A DNA stretch of 64,000 nucleotides, taken from assembly GCF_016907355.1 (NCBI RefSeq), contig NZ_JAFBBW010000001.1, positions 1,612,001 through 1,676,000 of the forward strand, given 5' to 3'. Shown here piece by piece: positions 44,403 through 53,653 of this stretch. This DNA is from Agromyces aurantiacus. GTDB taxonomy: Bacteria; Actinomycetota; Actinomycetes; Actinomycetales; Microbacteriaceae. A program made the translations under genes and the position numbers. The notes under the pieces are model-generated. The model was not told where the DNA came from. It was given only the letters and a program-made list of their open reading frames with translations, and did not search any database. Every line of letters starts with the position of its first letter. The first letter of the stretch is position 1.

Positions 44403-45500
44403 GTGACGTTCACGTTCAAGAAGGCCGCGTTCGGCGGCCTCGCGACGCTCGGCGCGGTCGCGCTGCTCGCCGGTTGCGCATCCGCGCCCGAGGAGTCGAC
44501 CGACGGCGCGACCGAGGCGATCGACTTCCAGCCGTGCATGGTCTCCGACGCCGGCGGCTTCGACGACAAGTCGTTCAACCAGCTCGGCTTCGAGGGCATC
44601 ACCAAGGCGGCCGACGAGCTCGGCGTCGAGGCGATCACCGTCGAGTCCCAGTCCGAGACCGACTACGCGCCGAACCTGACGAGCCTGGTCGACCAGGGCT
44701 GCGACCTGATCGTCACGGTCGGCTTCGCGCTGTCGGCGGCGACCGTCGAGTCGGCGCTCGCCAACCCCGACATCGAGTACGTCATCATCGACGACGCGGC
44801 CGACAACGACTTCGACGGCACGGTCGACTCCGAGAACATCAAGCCCATCCTCTTCGACACCGCGCAGGCGGCGTTCCTCGCCGGCTACGCGGCGGCCGAC
44901 TTCACCACCACGAAGACGGTCGGCACGTTCGGCGGCATGAACTTCCCGACCGTGTCGATCTTCATGGACGGCTTCAAGCAGGGCGTCGACTACTACAACG
45001 AGCAGAAGGGCAAGGGCGTCACGGTCCTCGGCTGGGACGGCACCGACGGCCTCTTCACCGGCGGCTTCGAGGCGAACGACACCGCTCGCCAGGTGGCGCA
45101 GGGCCTGATCGACCAGAACGTCGACGTGCTGCTGCCCGTCGGCGGCCCGATCTACCAGTCGGCCGCCGCGGCGATCCGCGAAGCCGACCGCGACATCGCG
45201 CTCATCGGCGTCGACGCCGACTTCACCGAGACCGACCCGTCGGTCGCCGACCTCGTGCTCACCTCGATCCTCAAGGGCATCGACGTCGGCACGTACGAGG
45301 CGGTCCTCGCGGCCGGCCAGGGCGAGTTCGACGCCACCCCGTTCATCGGCACGCTCGAGAACGAGGGCGTGGGCATCGCGCCGTTCCACGACTTCGAGTC
45401 GAAGGTCTCCGACTCGCTCCAGGGCGAGCTCGACGACCTGAAGGCCGCGATCATCGCGGGCGACGTCCAGGTCAAGTCCTACCTCGCCAACGCCGAGTAA
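44403..45500 (+). CDS. BMP-family nucleoside-binding lipoprotein, second copy
   Basis: 365 residues, lipobox LLAGC with Cys25. Same family marks as the preceding lipoprotein: SDAGGFDDKSFNQLGFEG, LFDTAQAAFLAGYAAAD, GGMNFPTVSIFMDGFKQG, TLENEGVGIAPFHD. I start it at GTG because GGAGG (44393-44397) stands five bases before it; the ATG at 44391 would overlap that site. It has its own upstream region with a palindrome and is followed by a strong terminator, so it is probably made in excess over the transporter, as is common for binding proteins. Confidence 0.9.
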   Translation: MTFTFKKAAFGGLATLGAVALLAGCASAPEESTDGATEAIDFQPCMVSDAGGFDDKSFNQLGFEGITKAADELGVEAITVESQSETDYAPNLTSLVDQGCDLIVTVGFALSAATVESALANPDIEYVIIDDAADNDFDGTVDSENIKPILFDTAQAAFLAGYAAADFTTTKTVGTFGGMNFPTVSIFMDGFKQGVDYYNEQKGKGVTVLGWDGTDGLFTGGFEANDTARQVAQGLIDQNVDVLLPVGGPIYQSAAAAIREADRDIALIGVDADFTETDPSVADLVLTSILKGIDVGTYEAVLAAGQGEFDATPFIGTLENEGVGIAPFHDFESKVSDSLQGELDDLKAAIIAGDVQVKSYLANAE

Positions 45501-45515
45501 GGACGACCCACGACT

Positions 45516-45551
45516 GATCGGGGAGGTCGGCGCGAGCCGGCCTCCCCGATC
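45516..45551 (+). terminator. Strong GNRA-capped terminator after the second BMP gene
   Basis: A 16-bp stem (one G-U) closed by a GCGA tetraloop starts 15 bases after the stop. It separates the binding protein from the ATPase gene, which has its own promoter. Confidence 0.8.
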
Positions 45552-45654
45552 GGCGTTCCACCGCGCATCCGTCGGTGCCGCTCAACATCTGAGCGTGGCC
45601 GGCGGAACGCGTCCGACATCCGCGCAGCATCTCCAACGGATGCAGCCCCTCACC

Positions 45655-45660
45655 TAGGAT
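45655..45660 (+). promoter_or_regulatory. -10 box of the nucleoside ABC ATPase gene (leaderless)
   Basis: TAGGAT ends seven bases before the ATG at 45668 with no ribosome site. Confidence 0.55.
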
Positions 45661-45667
45661 CGGGGAC

Positions 45668-47185
45668 ATGAAGCTCGAACTCCGCGGTATCACGAAGCGG
45701 TTCGGCAGCCTGGTCGCCAACGACCACATCGACCTCACCGTGGAGGCCGGAGAGATCCACTGCCTCCTCGGCGAGAACGGCGCGGGCAAGTCGACCCTCA
45801 TGAACGTGCTCTACGGCCTCTACCAGGCCGACGAGGGCGAGGTGCTCCTCGACGGCGAGGTCCAGCACTTCGCGGGCCCCGGCGACGCGATGGCCGCCGG
45901 CATCGGCATGGTGCACCAGCACTTCATGCTCATCCCCGTCTTCACCGTCGCCGAGAACGTCATGCTCGGCCACGAGTCCACGCGCGCCGGCGGCCTGCTC
46001 GACCTCGCGGCGGCGCGCGAGAAGGTCAACGAGATCTCCAAGCGGTTCGGCTTCCACGTCGACCCCGACGCGCTCGTCGAGGACCTGCCGGTCGGCATCC
46101 AGCAGCGCGTCGAGATCATCAAGGCGCTCTCGCGCGACGCGCGCGTGCTCGTCTTCGACGAGCCGACCGCGGTGCTGACCCCGCAGGAGACCGACGAGCT
46201 CATGGGCATGATGCGCCAGCTCAAGGAGTCGGGAACCTCGATCGTCTTCATCACCCACAAGCTCCGCGAGGTCCGCGAGGTCGCCGACCGCATCACGGTC
46301 ATCCGCCTCGGCAAGGTCGTGGGCGAGGCCTCGCCGACGGCCTCGAACGCCGAGCTGGCCTCGCTCATGGTCGGTCGCGCGGTCGAGCTCATGGTGCACA
46401 AGGAGGAGCCCAAGCTCGGCGAGCCGGCCCTCGTGGTCGAGGGGCTCAAGGTCATCGACCCGATCGGCCAGCTCGTCGTCAACGACCTCAGCTTCGAGGT
46501 GCGTCGCGGCGAGATCCTCGCCGTCGCGGGCGTGCAGGGCAACGGGCAGACCGAGCTCACCGAGGCCCTCCTCGGCCTCCAGCCGCGGGTCGAGGGATCC
46601 ATCACCCTCGACGGCGTCGAGCTCGCGGGCGCGAGCGTCCGGCGGATCCTCGAGTCGGGCGTCGGCTTCGTGCCCGAGGACCGCAACGAGGACGGGCTGG
46701 TCGGCGACTTCACGATCGCCGAGAACCTCATGCTCGACCGCAGCGAGGGCGCGCCGTTCGTCCGAGCGGGCAACCTCCAGCGGGGCGTGCTCGCCGAGTT
46801 CGCCCGCGACAAGGTCCACGAGTTCGACATCCGCACGCAGGGCATCGACGAGCTCGCCAGCCGCCTCTCGGGCGGCAACCAGCAGAAGGTCGTGCTCGCG
46901 CGCGAGCTCAGCCGCGACCTGCGGCTCCTGGTCGCGGCCCAGCCCACGCGCGGCGTCGACGTCGGCTCGATCGAGTTCATCCACAAGCGCATCGTCGCCG
47001 CGCGCGACGCCGGCGTGCCCGTGGTCGTCGTCTCGACCGAACTCGACGAGGTCGAGGCGCTCGCCGACCGCATCATGGTGATGTACCGGGGTCGTATCGT
47101 CGGCATCGTGCCCGGCGGTACCCCGCGCGACGTGCTCGGCCTGATGATGGCCGGGGAAACCCCCGCAGAAGGAGCCGCCGCATGA
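45668..47185 (+). CDS. Nucleoside ABC importer ATPase (two ATPase domains)
   Basis: 505 residues with tandem ATPase domains. The first has Walker A GENGAGKST at 35-43, signature LPVGIQQRVEIIKAL and Walker B VLVFDEPTAVL. The second has a degenerate Walker A (GVQGNGQTELTE), signature LSGGNQQKVVLAREL and LVAAQPTRGVD. This asymmetry is normal for sugar and nucleoside importers of the carbohydrate-uptake-2 type. It overlaps the first permease by four bases. Partners are the two permeases and the BMP lipoproteins. Confidence 0.93.
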   Translation: MKLELRGITKRFGSLVANDHIDLTVEAGEIHCLLGENGAGKSTLMNVLYGLYQADEGEVLLDGEVQHFAGPGDAMAAGIGMVHQHFMLIPVFTVAENVMLGHESTRAGGLLDLAAAREKVNEISKRFGFHVDPDALVEDLPVGIQQRVEIIKALSRDARVLVFDEPTAVLTPQETDELMGMMRQLKESGTSIVFITHKLREVREVADRITVIRLGKVVGEASPTASNAELASLMVGRAVELMVHKEEPKLGEPALVVEGLKVIDPIGQLVVNDLSFEVRRGEILAVAGVQGNGQTELTEALLGLQPRVEGSITLDGVELAGASVRRILESGVGFVPEDRNEDGLVGDFTIAENLMLDRSEGAPFVRAGNLQRGVLAEFARDKVHEFDIRTQGIDELASRLSGGNQQKVVLARELSRDLRLLVAAQPTRGVDVGSIEFIHKRIVAARDAGVPVVVVSTELDEVEALADRIMVMYRGRIVGIVPGGTPRDVLGLMMAGETPAEGAAA

Positions 47186-48570
47186 GCGACCCCCAGCAGC
47201 CGCGAGGCGACGTGCCGCGCGGCGACGAATCCGACATCGACGTCGCGATCGAGGAGCCCGCGGCCGGCTCGCCCGAGCGAGGCACCGCGTCCACCGACGC
47301 GGCGGCCGGTGCGTCCGGCCCGGGCGTGCCGCCCACGCGCGAGGCCGCCGACGTGCCGCCGCCGTCGCGCTGGCACACGATGCTGCACGAGATCGCCACC
47401 GGCAACGCGATCATCTCGGTGCTCGCGGTCGTGCTCGCCCTCGTCGTCGGCGCCATCATGATCGCGTTCACCGACGAGCGCGTGCAGCAGGCGAGCGTCT
47501 ACTTCTTCGCCCGCCCGGGCGACACGTTCCAGGCGATCTGGGACTCGGTCTCGGGCGCCTACGCCGCGCTGTTCCAGGGCGCCGTGTACAACTTCCGGCG
47601 CGACAACTTCATCGACGGCATCCGGCCGCTCACCGAGACGCTGACGTTCGCGACCCCCCTCATCGCGGGCGGGCTCGGCGTCGCGCTCGCGTTCCGCGTC
47701 GGCATGTTCAACATCGGCGGCCGCGGCCAGATGCTCATCGCGGCATCCGTGGCCGGCTGGATCGCGTTCGGCTTCGACCTGCCGTGGGGCATCCACATGC
47801 TGGTCGCCCTCGTCGGCGGCCTCATCGGCGGCGCCCTGTGGGCCGGGATCGCGGGCGTGCTGAAGGCGCGCACGGGGGCCCACGAGGTGATCGTGACGAT
47901 CATGCTGAACTACGTCGCCTTCTACCTCGTGTCGTGGATGCTGCGCACGCCCGGCCTGCTGCAGGCGCCGGGCTCGTCGAACCCCAAGACGCCGCCCATG
48001 AAGGAGACGGCGATCTTCCCCGCGCTGCTCGGCCCGCAGTACAACCTGCACTTCGGCTTCATCCTCGCGGTCCTGGCGACCGTCGTCGTGTGGTGGATCC
48101 TGAACCGGTCGAGCCTCGGCTTCAAGTTCCGCGCGGTCGGCATCAACCCCAACGCCGCACGCGTGGCGGGCATCAACGTCAAGGGCATGTACGTCTACGC
48201 GATGCTCATCGCGGGTGCGCTGCTCGGCCTCGCCGGGGTCAGCCAGGTGCTCGGCACGGTCACCAGCGGGTTCACGGCGGGCATCGACGCGGGCATCGGC
48301 TTCGACGCCATCACCGTGGCGCTGCTCGGCCGGTCGACGCCGTGGGGCACGTTCGCCGCCGGCATCCTCTTCGGGGCCTTCAAGGCGGGCGGGTTCTCGA
48401 TGCAGGCCGCCGAGGGCGTGCCGATCGAGATCGTGCTCGTCGTGCAGTCGCTCATCGTCCTCTTCATCGCGGCGCCCCCGTTGGTGCGCACCATCTTCCG
48501 CCTGCCCGATCCCGAGGGCAGGAAGCGACGCTCGCGAGCGACCACCACGAAGGAGGTGGCGGCCAAGTGA
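47182..48570 (+). CDS. Nucleoside ABC importer permease, first subunit
   Basis: 462 residues. A long Ala/Asp/Glu/Pro-rich cytosolic N-terminus of about 70 residues precedes some nine helices of the BPD_transp_2 family. Family motifs: RVGMFNIGGRGQMLIAA and GIAGVLKARTGAHEVIVTIMLNYVAF (given as GIAGVLKARTGAHEV and IVTIMLNYVAF), then ARVAGINVKG. Overlaps its neighbours by four bases on both sides. Confidence 0.92.
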   Translation: MSDPQQPRGDVPRGDESDIDVAIEEPAAGSPERGTASTDAAAGASGPGVPPTREAADVPPPSRWHTMLHEIATGNAIISVLAVVLALVVGAIMIAFTDERVQQASVYFFARPGDTFQAIWDSVSGAYAALFQGAVYNFRRDNFIDGIRPLTETLTFATPLIAGGLGVALAFRVGMFNIGGRGQMLIAASVAGWIAFGFDLPWGIHMLVALVGGLIGGALWAGIAGVLKARTGAHEVIVTIMLNYVAFYLVSWMLRTPGLLQAPGSSNPKTPPMKETAIFPALLGPQYNLHFGFILAVLATVVVWWILNRSSLGFKFRAVGINPNAARVAGINVKGMYVYAMLIAGALLGLAGVSQVLGTVTSGFTAGIDAGIGFDAITVALLGRSTPWGTFAAGILFGAFKAGGFSMQAAEGVPIEIVLVVQSLIVLFIAAPPLVRTIFRLPDPEGRKRRSRATTTKEVAAK

Positions 48571-49883
48571 CCAGCTCACTCGCCGGTGCGCCCCCGGCCC
48601 CCCAGACCGCGACGCTCGACACGACCGTCGTGACGAGCTGGAAGGCGACCATCGCCTACGGAATCTTCACGCTGGTCGCGCTCGCCCTCGCGGTGTTCGC
48701 GCCGCGACCGGGTGACACCACCTACCGCCTGTCCCTGCCCAACGACGTGATCCAGCTGCCCGAGCTCACGGTCCCGGCGATGCCGACGCTGTGGGTCGTG
48801 GTGGTGCTGCTCGCGGTCGCGACGGCCTACTCGGCGTGGCTGGTCCGATCGAAGCGCCGCGTGCCGCTGTGGCTCACGGTGGTCTTCGCGATCCTGTTCA
48901 TGTTCGGCTTCCTCACCTGGGCCGGGTCGGGCGCGTCGCTGCCGATGATCGGCCTGCTCTTCGGCTCGCTCAGCCTGGCCGTCCCGCTCATCTTCGGCTC
49001 GCTCGCGGGCGTGATCGGCGAGCGCGCCGGCGTCGTCAACATCGCCATCGAGGGCCAGCTGCTCGCCGGAGCGTTCACGGCCGCCGTCGTCTGCTCGATC
49101 GTCTCCTCGTCGACGGGCCAGGCCTGGCTCGGCCTCATCGCGGGCACCGTCGCGGCGATGGTCTCGGGCATGCTCGTCGGCATGGTGCTCGCGGCGTTCG
49201 CGATCAAGTACTTCGTCGACCAGGTCATCGTCGGCGTCGTGCTCAACGTGCTCGTCGTCGGCCTCACGAGCTTCCTCTTCTCGCAGGTGCTCGCTCCCAA
49301 CGCGGCCGACCTGAACAACACCGCCCAGCGTTTCGAACGCCTTCCGATCCCGATCCTCAGCGAGATCCCGATCATCGGCCCGGTGCTGTTCCGGCAGACG
49401 ATCATCGTGTACCTCATGTACATCGCCGTCGCGCTGGTCTACGTCGGCCTCTTCCACACCAAGTGGGGCCTGCGCGTGCGCGCGGTCGGCGAGCACCCGC
49501 AGGCGGCCGACACGGTGGGCATCAACGTCAACCGCACCCGGTTCTGGAACGTCGCCCTCGCGGGGGCCATCGCCGGCCTCGGCGGCACGTTCTTCACGAT
49601 CGGCTCGGGCATCGCCTTCAACAAGGAGATGACCGCGGGCGCGGGCTTCATCGCCCTCGCGGCCGTGATCTTCGGCCAGTGGGACCCGATCAAGGCCACG
49701 CTCGCCGCGCTCCTGTTCGGCTTCGCGTCGAACCTGCAGAACACGCTGTCGGTCATCGGCTCGCCCGTGCCGAGCGAGTTCATGCTCATGCTGCCGTACG
49801 TCGTGACGATCTTCGCCGTGGCCGGCTTCGTCGGGCGCTCGCGTGCGCCCGCCGCCGACGGCAAGCCGTACATCAAGTCCTGA
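48567..49883 (+). CDS. Nucleoside ABC importer permease, second subunit
   Basis: 438 residues, BPD_transp_2 family, about ten helices. The paralogous motif GERAGVVNIAIEGQLLAGA matches the first permease; QAADTVGINVNRTRFWNVAL and GFIALAAVIFGQWDP follow. GTG start overlapping the previous stop (GTGA), with AAGGAGG upstream. The cytidine deaminase gene begins 13 bp later, so import and catabolism are in one operon. Confidence 0.92.
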   Translation: MTSSLAGAPPAPQTATLDTTVVTSWKATIAYGIFTLVALALAVFAPRPGDTTYRLSLPNDVIQLPELTVPAMPTLWVVVVLLAVATAYSAWLVRSKRRVPLWLTVVFAILFMFGFLTWAGSGASLPMIGLLFGSLSLAVPLIFGSLAGVIGERAGVVNIAIEGQLLAGAFTAAVVCSIVSSSTGQAWLGLIAGTVAAMVSGMLVGMVLAAFAIKYFVDQVIVGVVLNVLVVGLTSFLFSQVLAPNAADLNNTAQRFERLPIPILSEIPIIGPVLFRQTIIVYLMYIAVALVYVGLFHTKWGLRVRAVGEHPQAADTVGINVNRTRFWNVALAGAIAGLGGTFFTIGSGIAFNKEMTAGAGFIALAAVIFGQWDPIKATLAALLFGFASNLQNTLSVIGSPVPSEFMLMLPYVVTIFAVAGFVGRSRAPAADGKPYIKS

Positions 49884-49896
49884 CCGGAGGAGCACC

Positions 49897-50312
49897 ATGA
49901 CCGCCCAGCACGCGATCGACTGGGACCACCTCCGCGAGATCGCCCGCGAGGCGATGGCGAAGGCGTATGTCCCGTACTCCCAGTTCCCGGTCGGCGCCGC
50001 GGCGATCGCCGACGACGGCCGGGTCGTGAGCGGATGCAACGTCGAGAACGCGTCGTACGGCGTCACGCTGTGCGCCGAGTGCTCGCTCGTGTCGGCGCTC
50101 GTGATGTCGGGCGGCGGCAAGCTCACGGCCTTCACGTGCGTCGACGGCCACGGCAACGTCCTGATGCCGTGCGGGCGGTGCCGCCAGCTGCTGTACGAGC
50201 ACTCCGCCGAGGGGATGCTGCTCGAGACCGTCTCGGGCGTGAAGACCATCGACGAGGTGCTGCCCGACGCGTTCGGGCCGCGCCAGCTCGCCGAGTTCCG
50301 AGGAGAGACCGC

Positions 50313-50316
<4 letters not shown>
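49897..50316 (+). CDS. cdd: Cytidine deaminase
   Basis: 139 residues, the homotetrameric type. Zinc site: CAEC (Cys plus the proton-shuttling Glu) and PCGRC. Also YSQFPVGAAA and GCNVENASYGVTLCAE at the substrate pocket. Converts cytidine and deoxycytidine to uridine forms for the phosphorylase encoded next. Ribosome site GGAGGAG; overlaps deoA by four bases. Confidence 0.96.
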
Positions 50317-51614
<1,298 letters not shown>

Positions 51615-51654
51615 CGCCGGGCGAAATCGCCGCGTGCGCCGGGGTGCGCGCCGG

Positions 51655-51660
51655 TATCGT
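51655..51660 (+). promoter_or_regulatory. -10 box of add (leaderless)
   Basis: TATCGT ends six bases before the GTG at 51667, so add can be transcribed on its own as well as from the upstream operon. Confidence 0.5.
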
Positions 51661-51666
51661 GGTGGG

Positions 51667-52788
51667 GTGGACACGCACGCGACCGACTACCGGCTCGAGG
51701 GGGACGGCACCGACATCCGGTCGCTGCCCAAGATCTCGTTGCACGATCACCTCGACGGCGGCCTGCGGCCGCAGACCCTCCTCGAACTGGCCGACGAGAT
51801 CGGGCTCGAGGTGCCGGCGTCCGACGCCGACGCGCTCGGCGCCTGGTTCGCCGACCAGTCCAACTCGGGTTCGCTCGTCGAGTACCTGAAGACCTTCGAC
51901 CTCACGACCGCGGTCATGCAGACGCGCGACGGCCTCACGCGCGTGGCGCGCGAGTTCGTGCACGACCTGGCTGCCGACGGCGTGATCTACGGCGAGGTGC
52001 GGTGGGCACCCGAGCAGCACCTCACGCGCGGGCTCTCGCTCGACGAGACGGTCGAGGCGGTGCAGGCCGGCCTCGACGAGGGCGTCGACGACGCCCGTCG
52101 TCAGGGCCACCGCATCCGCGTCGGCCAGCTCGTCACCGCCATGCGCCACGCCGACCGCGGCCTCGAGATCGCCGAGCTCGCCGTCCGGCACCGCGACCGC
52201 GGCGTCGTCGGCTTCGACATCGCGGGCGCCGAGGCGGGCTTCCCGGCGAGCCGCCACCGCACGGCCTTCGACTACCTCGCGACGCGCTTCATGCCGGTGA
52301 CGGTGCACGCGGGCGAGGCCGACGGCCTCGAGTCGATCCGCAGCGCCCTGTTCGATGGCCGTGCCCTGCGCCTGGGCCACGGCGTGCGCCTCGCCGAGGA
52401 CCTCACGATCGAGCGCCAGGACGACGAGAACACCTACGTCTCCCTCGGCCCGGTCGCCCAGTGGGTGCGCGACCGCGAGATCGCGCTCGAGACCAGCCCG
52501 TCGTCGAACCTGCAGACCGGCGCGATCGCCGCGTGGGGCGACGAGCTCGTCGACCACCCCTTCGACCTGCTGTACCAGCTGGGGTTCCGGGTGACCGTCA
52601 ACACCGACAACCGCCTCCAGTCGGGCACCAGCCTGACCCGCGAGCTCGCGCTGCTCGCCGACGCCTTCGGCTACGACCTCGACGATCTCGAGGTGTTCCA
52701 GCTGAACGCGGCCGCGGCCGCGTTCCTGCCGCTCGACGACCGCGAGGACCTCGTCGAGCAGATCCAGGACGGCTTCGACGAGGCCTGA
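51667..52788 (+). CDS. add: Adenosine deaminase
   Basis: 373 residues, amidohydrolase fold. Zinc and catalytic residues are visible in HDHLDGG, VTVHAGEADG, LRLGHGVRLAED and the final VNTDN. Converts adenosine to inosine, the substrate of PNP. The GTG at 51667 is preferred to a GTG 33 bases earlier because of the -10 box spacing. Confidence 0.95.
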   Translation: MDTHATDYRLEGDGTDIRSLPKISLHDHLDGGLRPQTLLELADEIGLEVPASDADALGAWFADQSNSGSLVEYLKTFDLTTAVMQTRDGLTRVAREFVHDLAADGVIYGEVRWAPEQHLTRGLSLDETVEAVQAGLDEGVDDARRQGHRIRVGQLVTAMRHADRGLEIAELAVRHRDRGVVGFDIAGAEAGFPASRHRTAFDYLATRFMPVTVHAGEADGLESIRSALFDGRALRLGHGVRLAEDLTIERQDDENTYVSLGPVAQWVRDREIALETSPSSNLQTGAIAAWGDELVDHPFDLLYQLGFRVTVNTDNRLQSGTSLTRELALLADAFGYDLDDLEVFQLNAAAAAFLPLDDREDLVEQIQDGFDEA

Positions 52789-52839
52789 TCCGCCCGGATG
52801 CCCCGCCATCCCGCTCCACCCCGCCGTGAACGGACCGAC

Positions 52840-53325
52840 ATGACCCTCCCGCCGCTGCCCGACGCCGCCGTGACCCTCCACGCCGAGGCGGGCGACTGGC
52901 GCGCCGCCGTGCGCGAGGCGGGTCGCGCGCTCGCCCGTTCGGGCGCCACGCGCGAGGGCTACGCCGACCGGATGATCGAGGTCCTCGAGGAGTTCGGGGC
53001 GTACATCGTGATCGCGCCGGGCCTCGCGCTCGCGCACGCGCGCCCCGGCCCCGACGTGCTCCGCAGCGGCCTCGCCGTCGTCACCCTGGCCGAACCGGTG
53101 GCCTTCGGGCACCCGCACAACGACCCGGTGCGAGTCGTCGTGGGCCTGGCGGTCTCGAACGCCGAGGAGCACGTGGCGAGCGTCGCGGGCCTCGCGAACG
53201 TGTTCAACGAGCGCACGGCGATCGACCGCCTCGCGGCCGCGGCGTCGATCGACGACGTGCGCGCGGTGTTCGACGGCGCCGGCGCCCCGAGCAGCCCCGG
53301 AGGCGAGGAGGGGGCGGGGTCGTGA
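52840..53325 (+). CDS. PTS IIA component (mannitol/fructose/ascorbate type)
   Basis: 161 residues. The EIIA-Man/Fru-type fold is suggested by YADRMIEVLEEFGAYIVIAPGLALAHARPG, here in parts: YADRMIEVLEEFGAYIV then GLALAHARPG, whose His is the phosphorylation site, and by VAFGHPHNDPVRVVVGLA. A longer start at 52798 is possible; the ATG at 52840 fits the domain limits. Followed directly by a IIB gene, but no IIC is encoded here. Confidence 0.82.
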   Translation: MTLPPLPDAAVTLHAEAGDWRAAVREAGRALARSGATREGYADRMIEVLEEFGAYIVIAPGLALAHARPGPDVLRSGLAVVTLAEPVAFGHPHNDPVRVVVGLAVSNAEEHVASVAGLANVFNERTAIDRLAAAASIDDVRAVFDGAGAPSSPGGEEGAGS

Positions 53326-53606
53326 GGATCGTCGCGGTCTGCGGGCTCGGGGTCGGCACCTCGGCCATCCTGAAGGCGAACGCCGAGCGGGCGCTCGCGC
53401 GCCTCGGGCTGTCGGCCGACGTCGAGGCGAGCGACCTCGCGAGCGTGGCCGCGGCCGCGGCCGACGCGCAGGTCGTGCTGACCTCGACCGAGCTGGCCGA
53501 CCAGGTGCGCGCCGCGCTCGGCCGCACCTGGGCCGAGATCATCGAGGTCGAGAACTACTTCGACGTCGACGACATCGGCCGCAAGCTCGAGGCCTCGCTG
53601 GGCTGA
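53322..53606 (+). CDS. PTS IIB component (lactose/ascorbate type)
   Basis: 94 residues of the small P-loop-like IIB fold. VAVCGLGVGTSAILKANAE holds the phosphorylated Cys at residue 7. GTG start overlapping the IIA stop (GTGA). The pair would pass phosphate from HPr through IIA to a sugar in a IIC channel, which is missing from this locus, so it is either served by a distant IIC or used for regulation. Confidence 0.85.
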   Translation: MRIVAVCGLGVGTSAILKANAERALARLGLSADVEASDLASVAAAAADAQVVLTSTELADQVRAALGRTWAEIIEVENYFDVDDIGRKLEASLG

Positions 53607-53626
53607 CGCCGGTCGCCGCCGGCGTC
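53605..53626. terminator. Hairpin between the convergent IIB and mutase genes
   Basis: GACGCCGG and CCGGCGTC arms with a six-base loop, beginning on the IIB stop codon. Placed to end both transcripts. Confidence 0.5.
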
Positions 53627-53653
53627 GCAAGCCCCGGGCGTCGCGCGGCGGCG

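Noticed and set aside
41949..45389. 1146-residue minus-strand frame opposite manC and both BMP genes
   Set aside because: Covers three well-supported genes on the other strand and shows only shadow composition.
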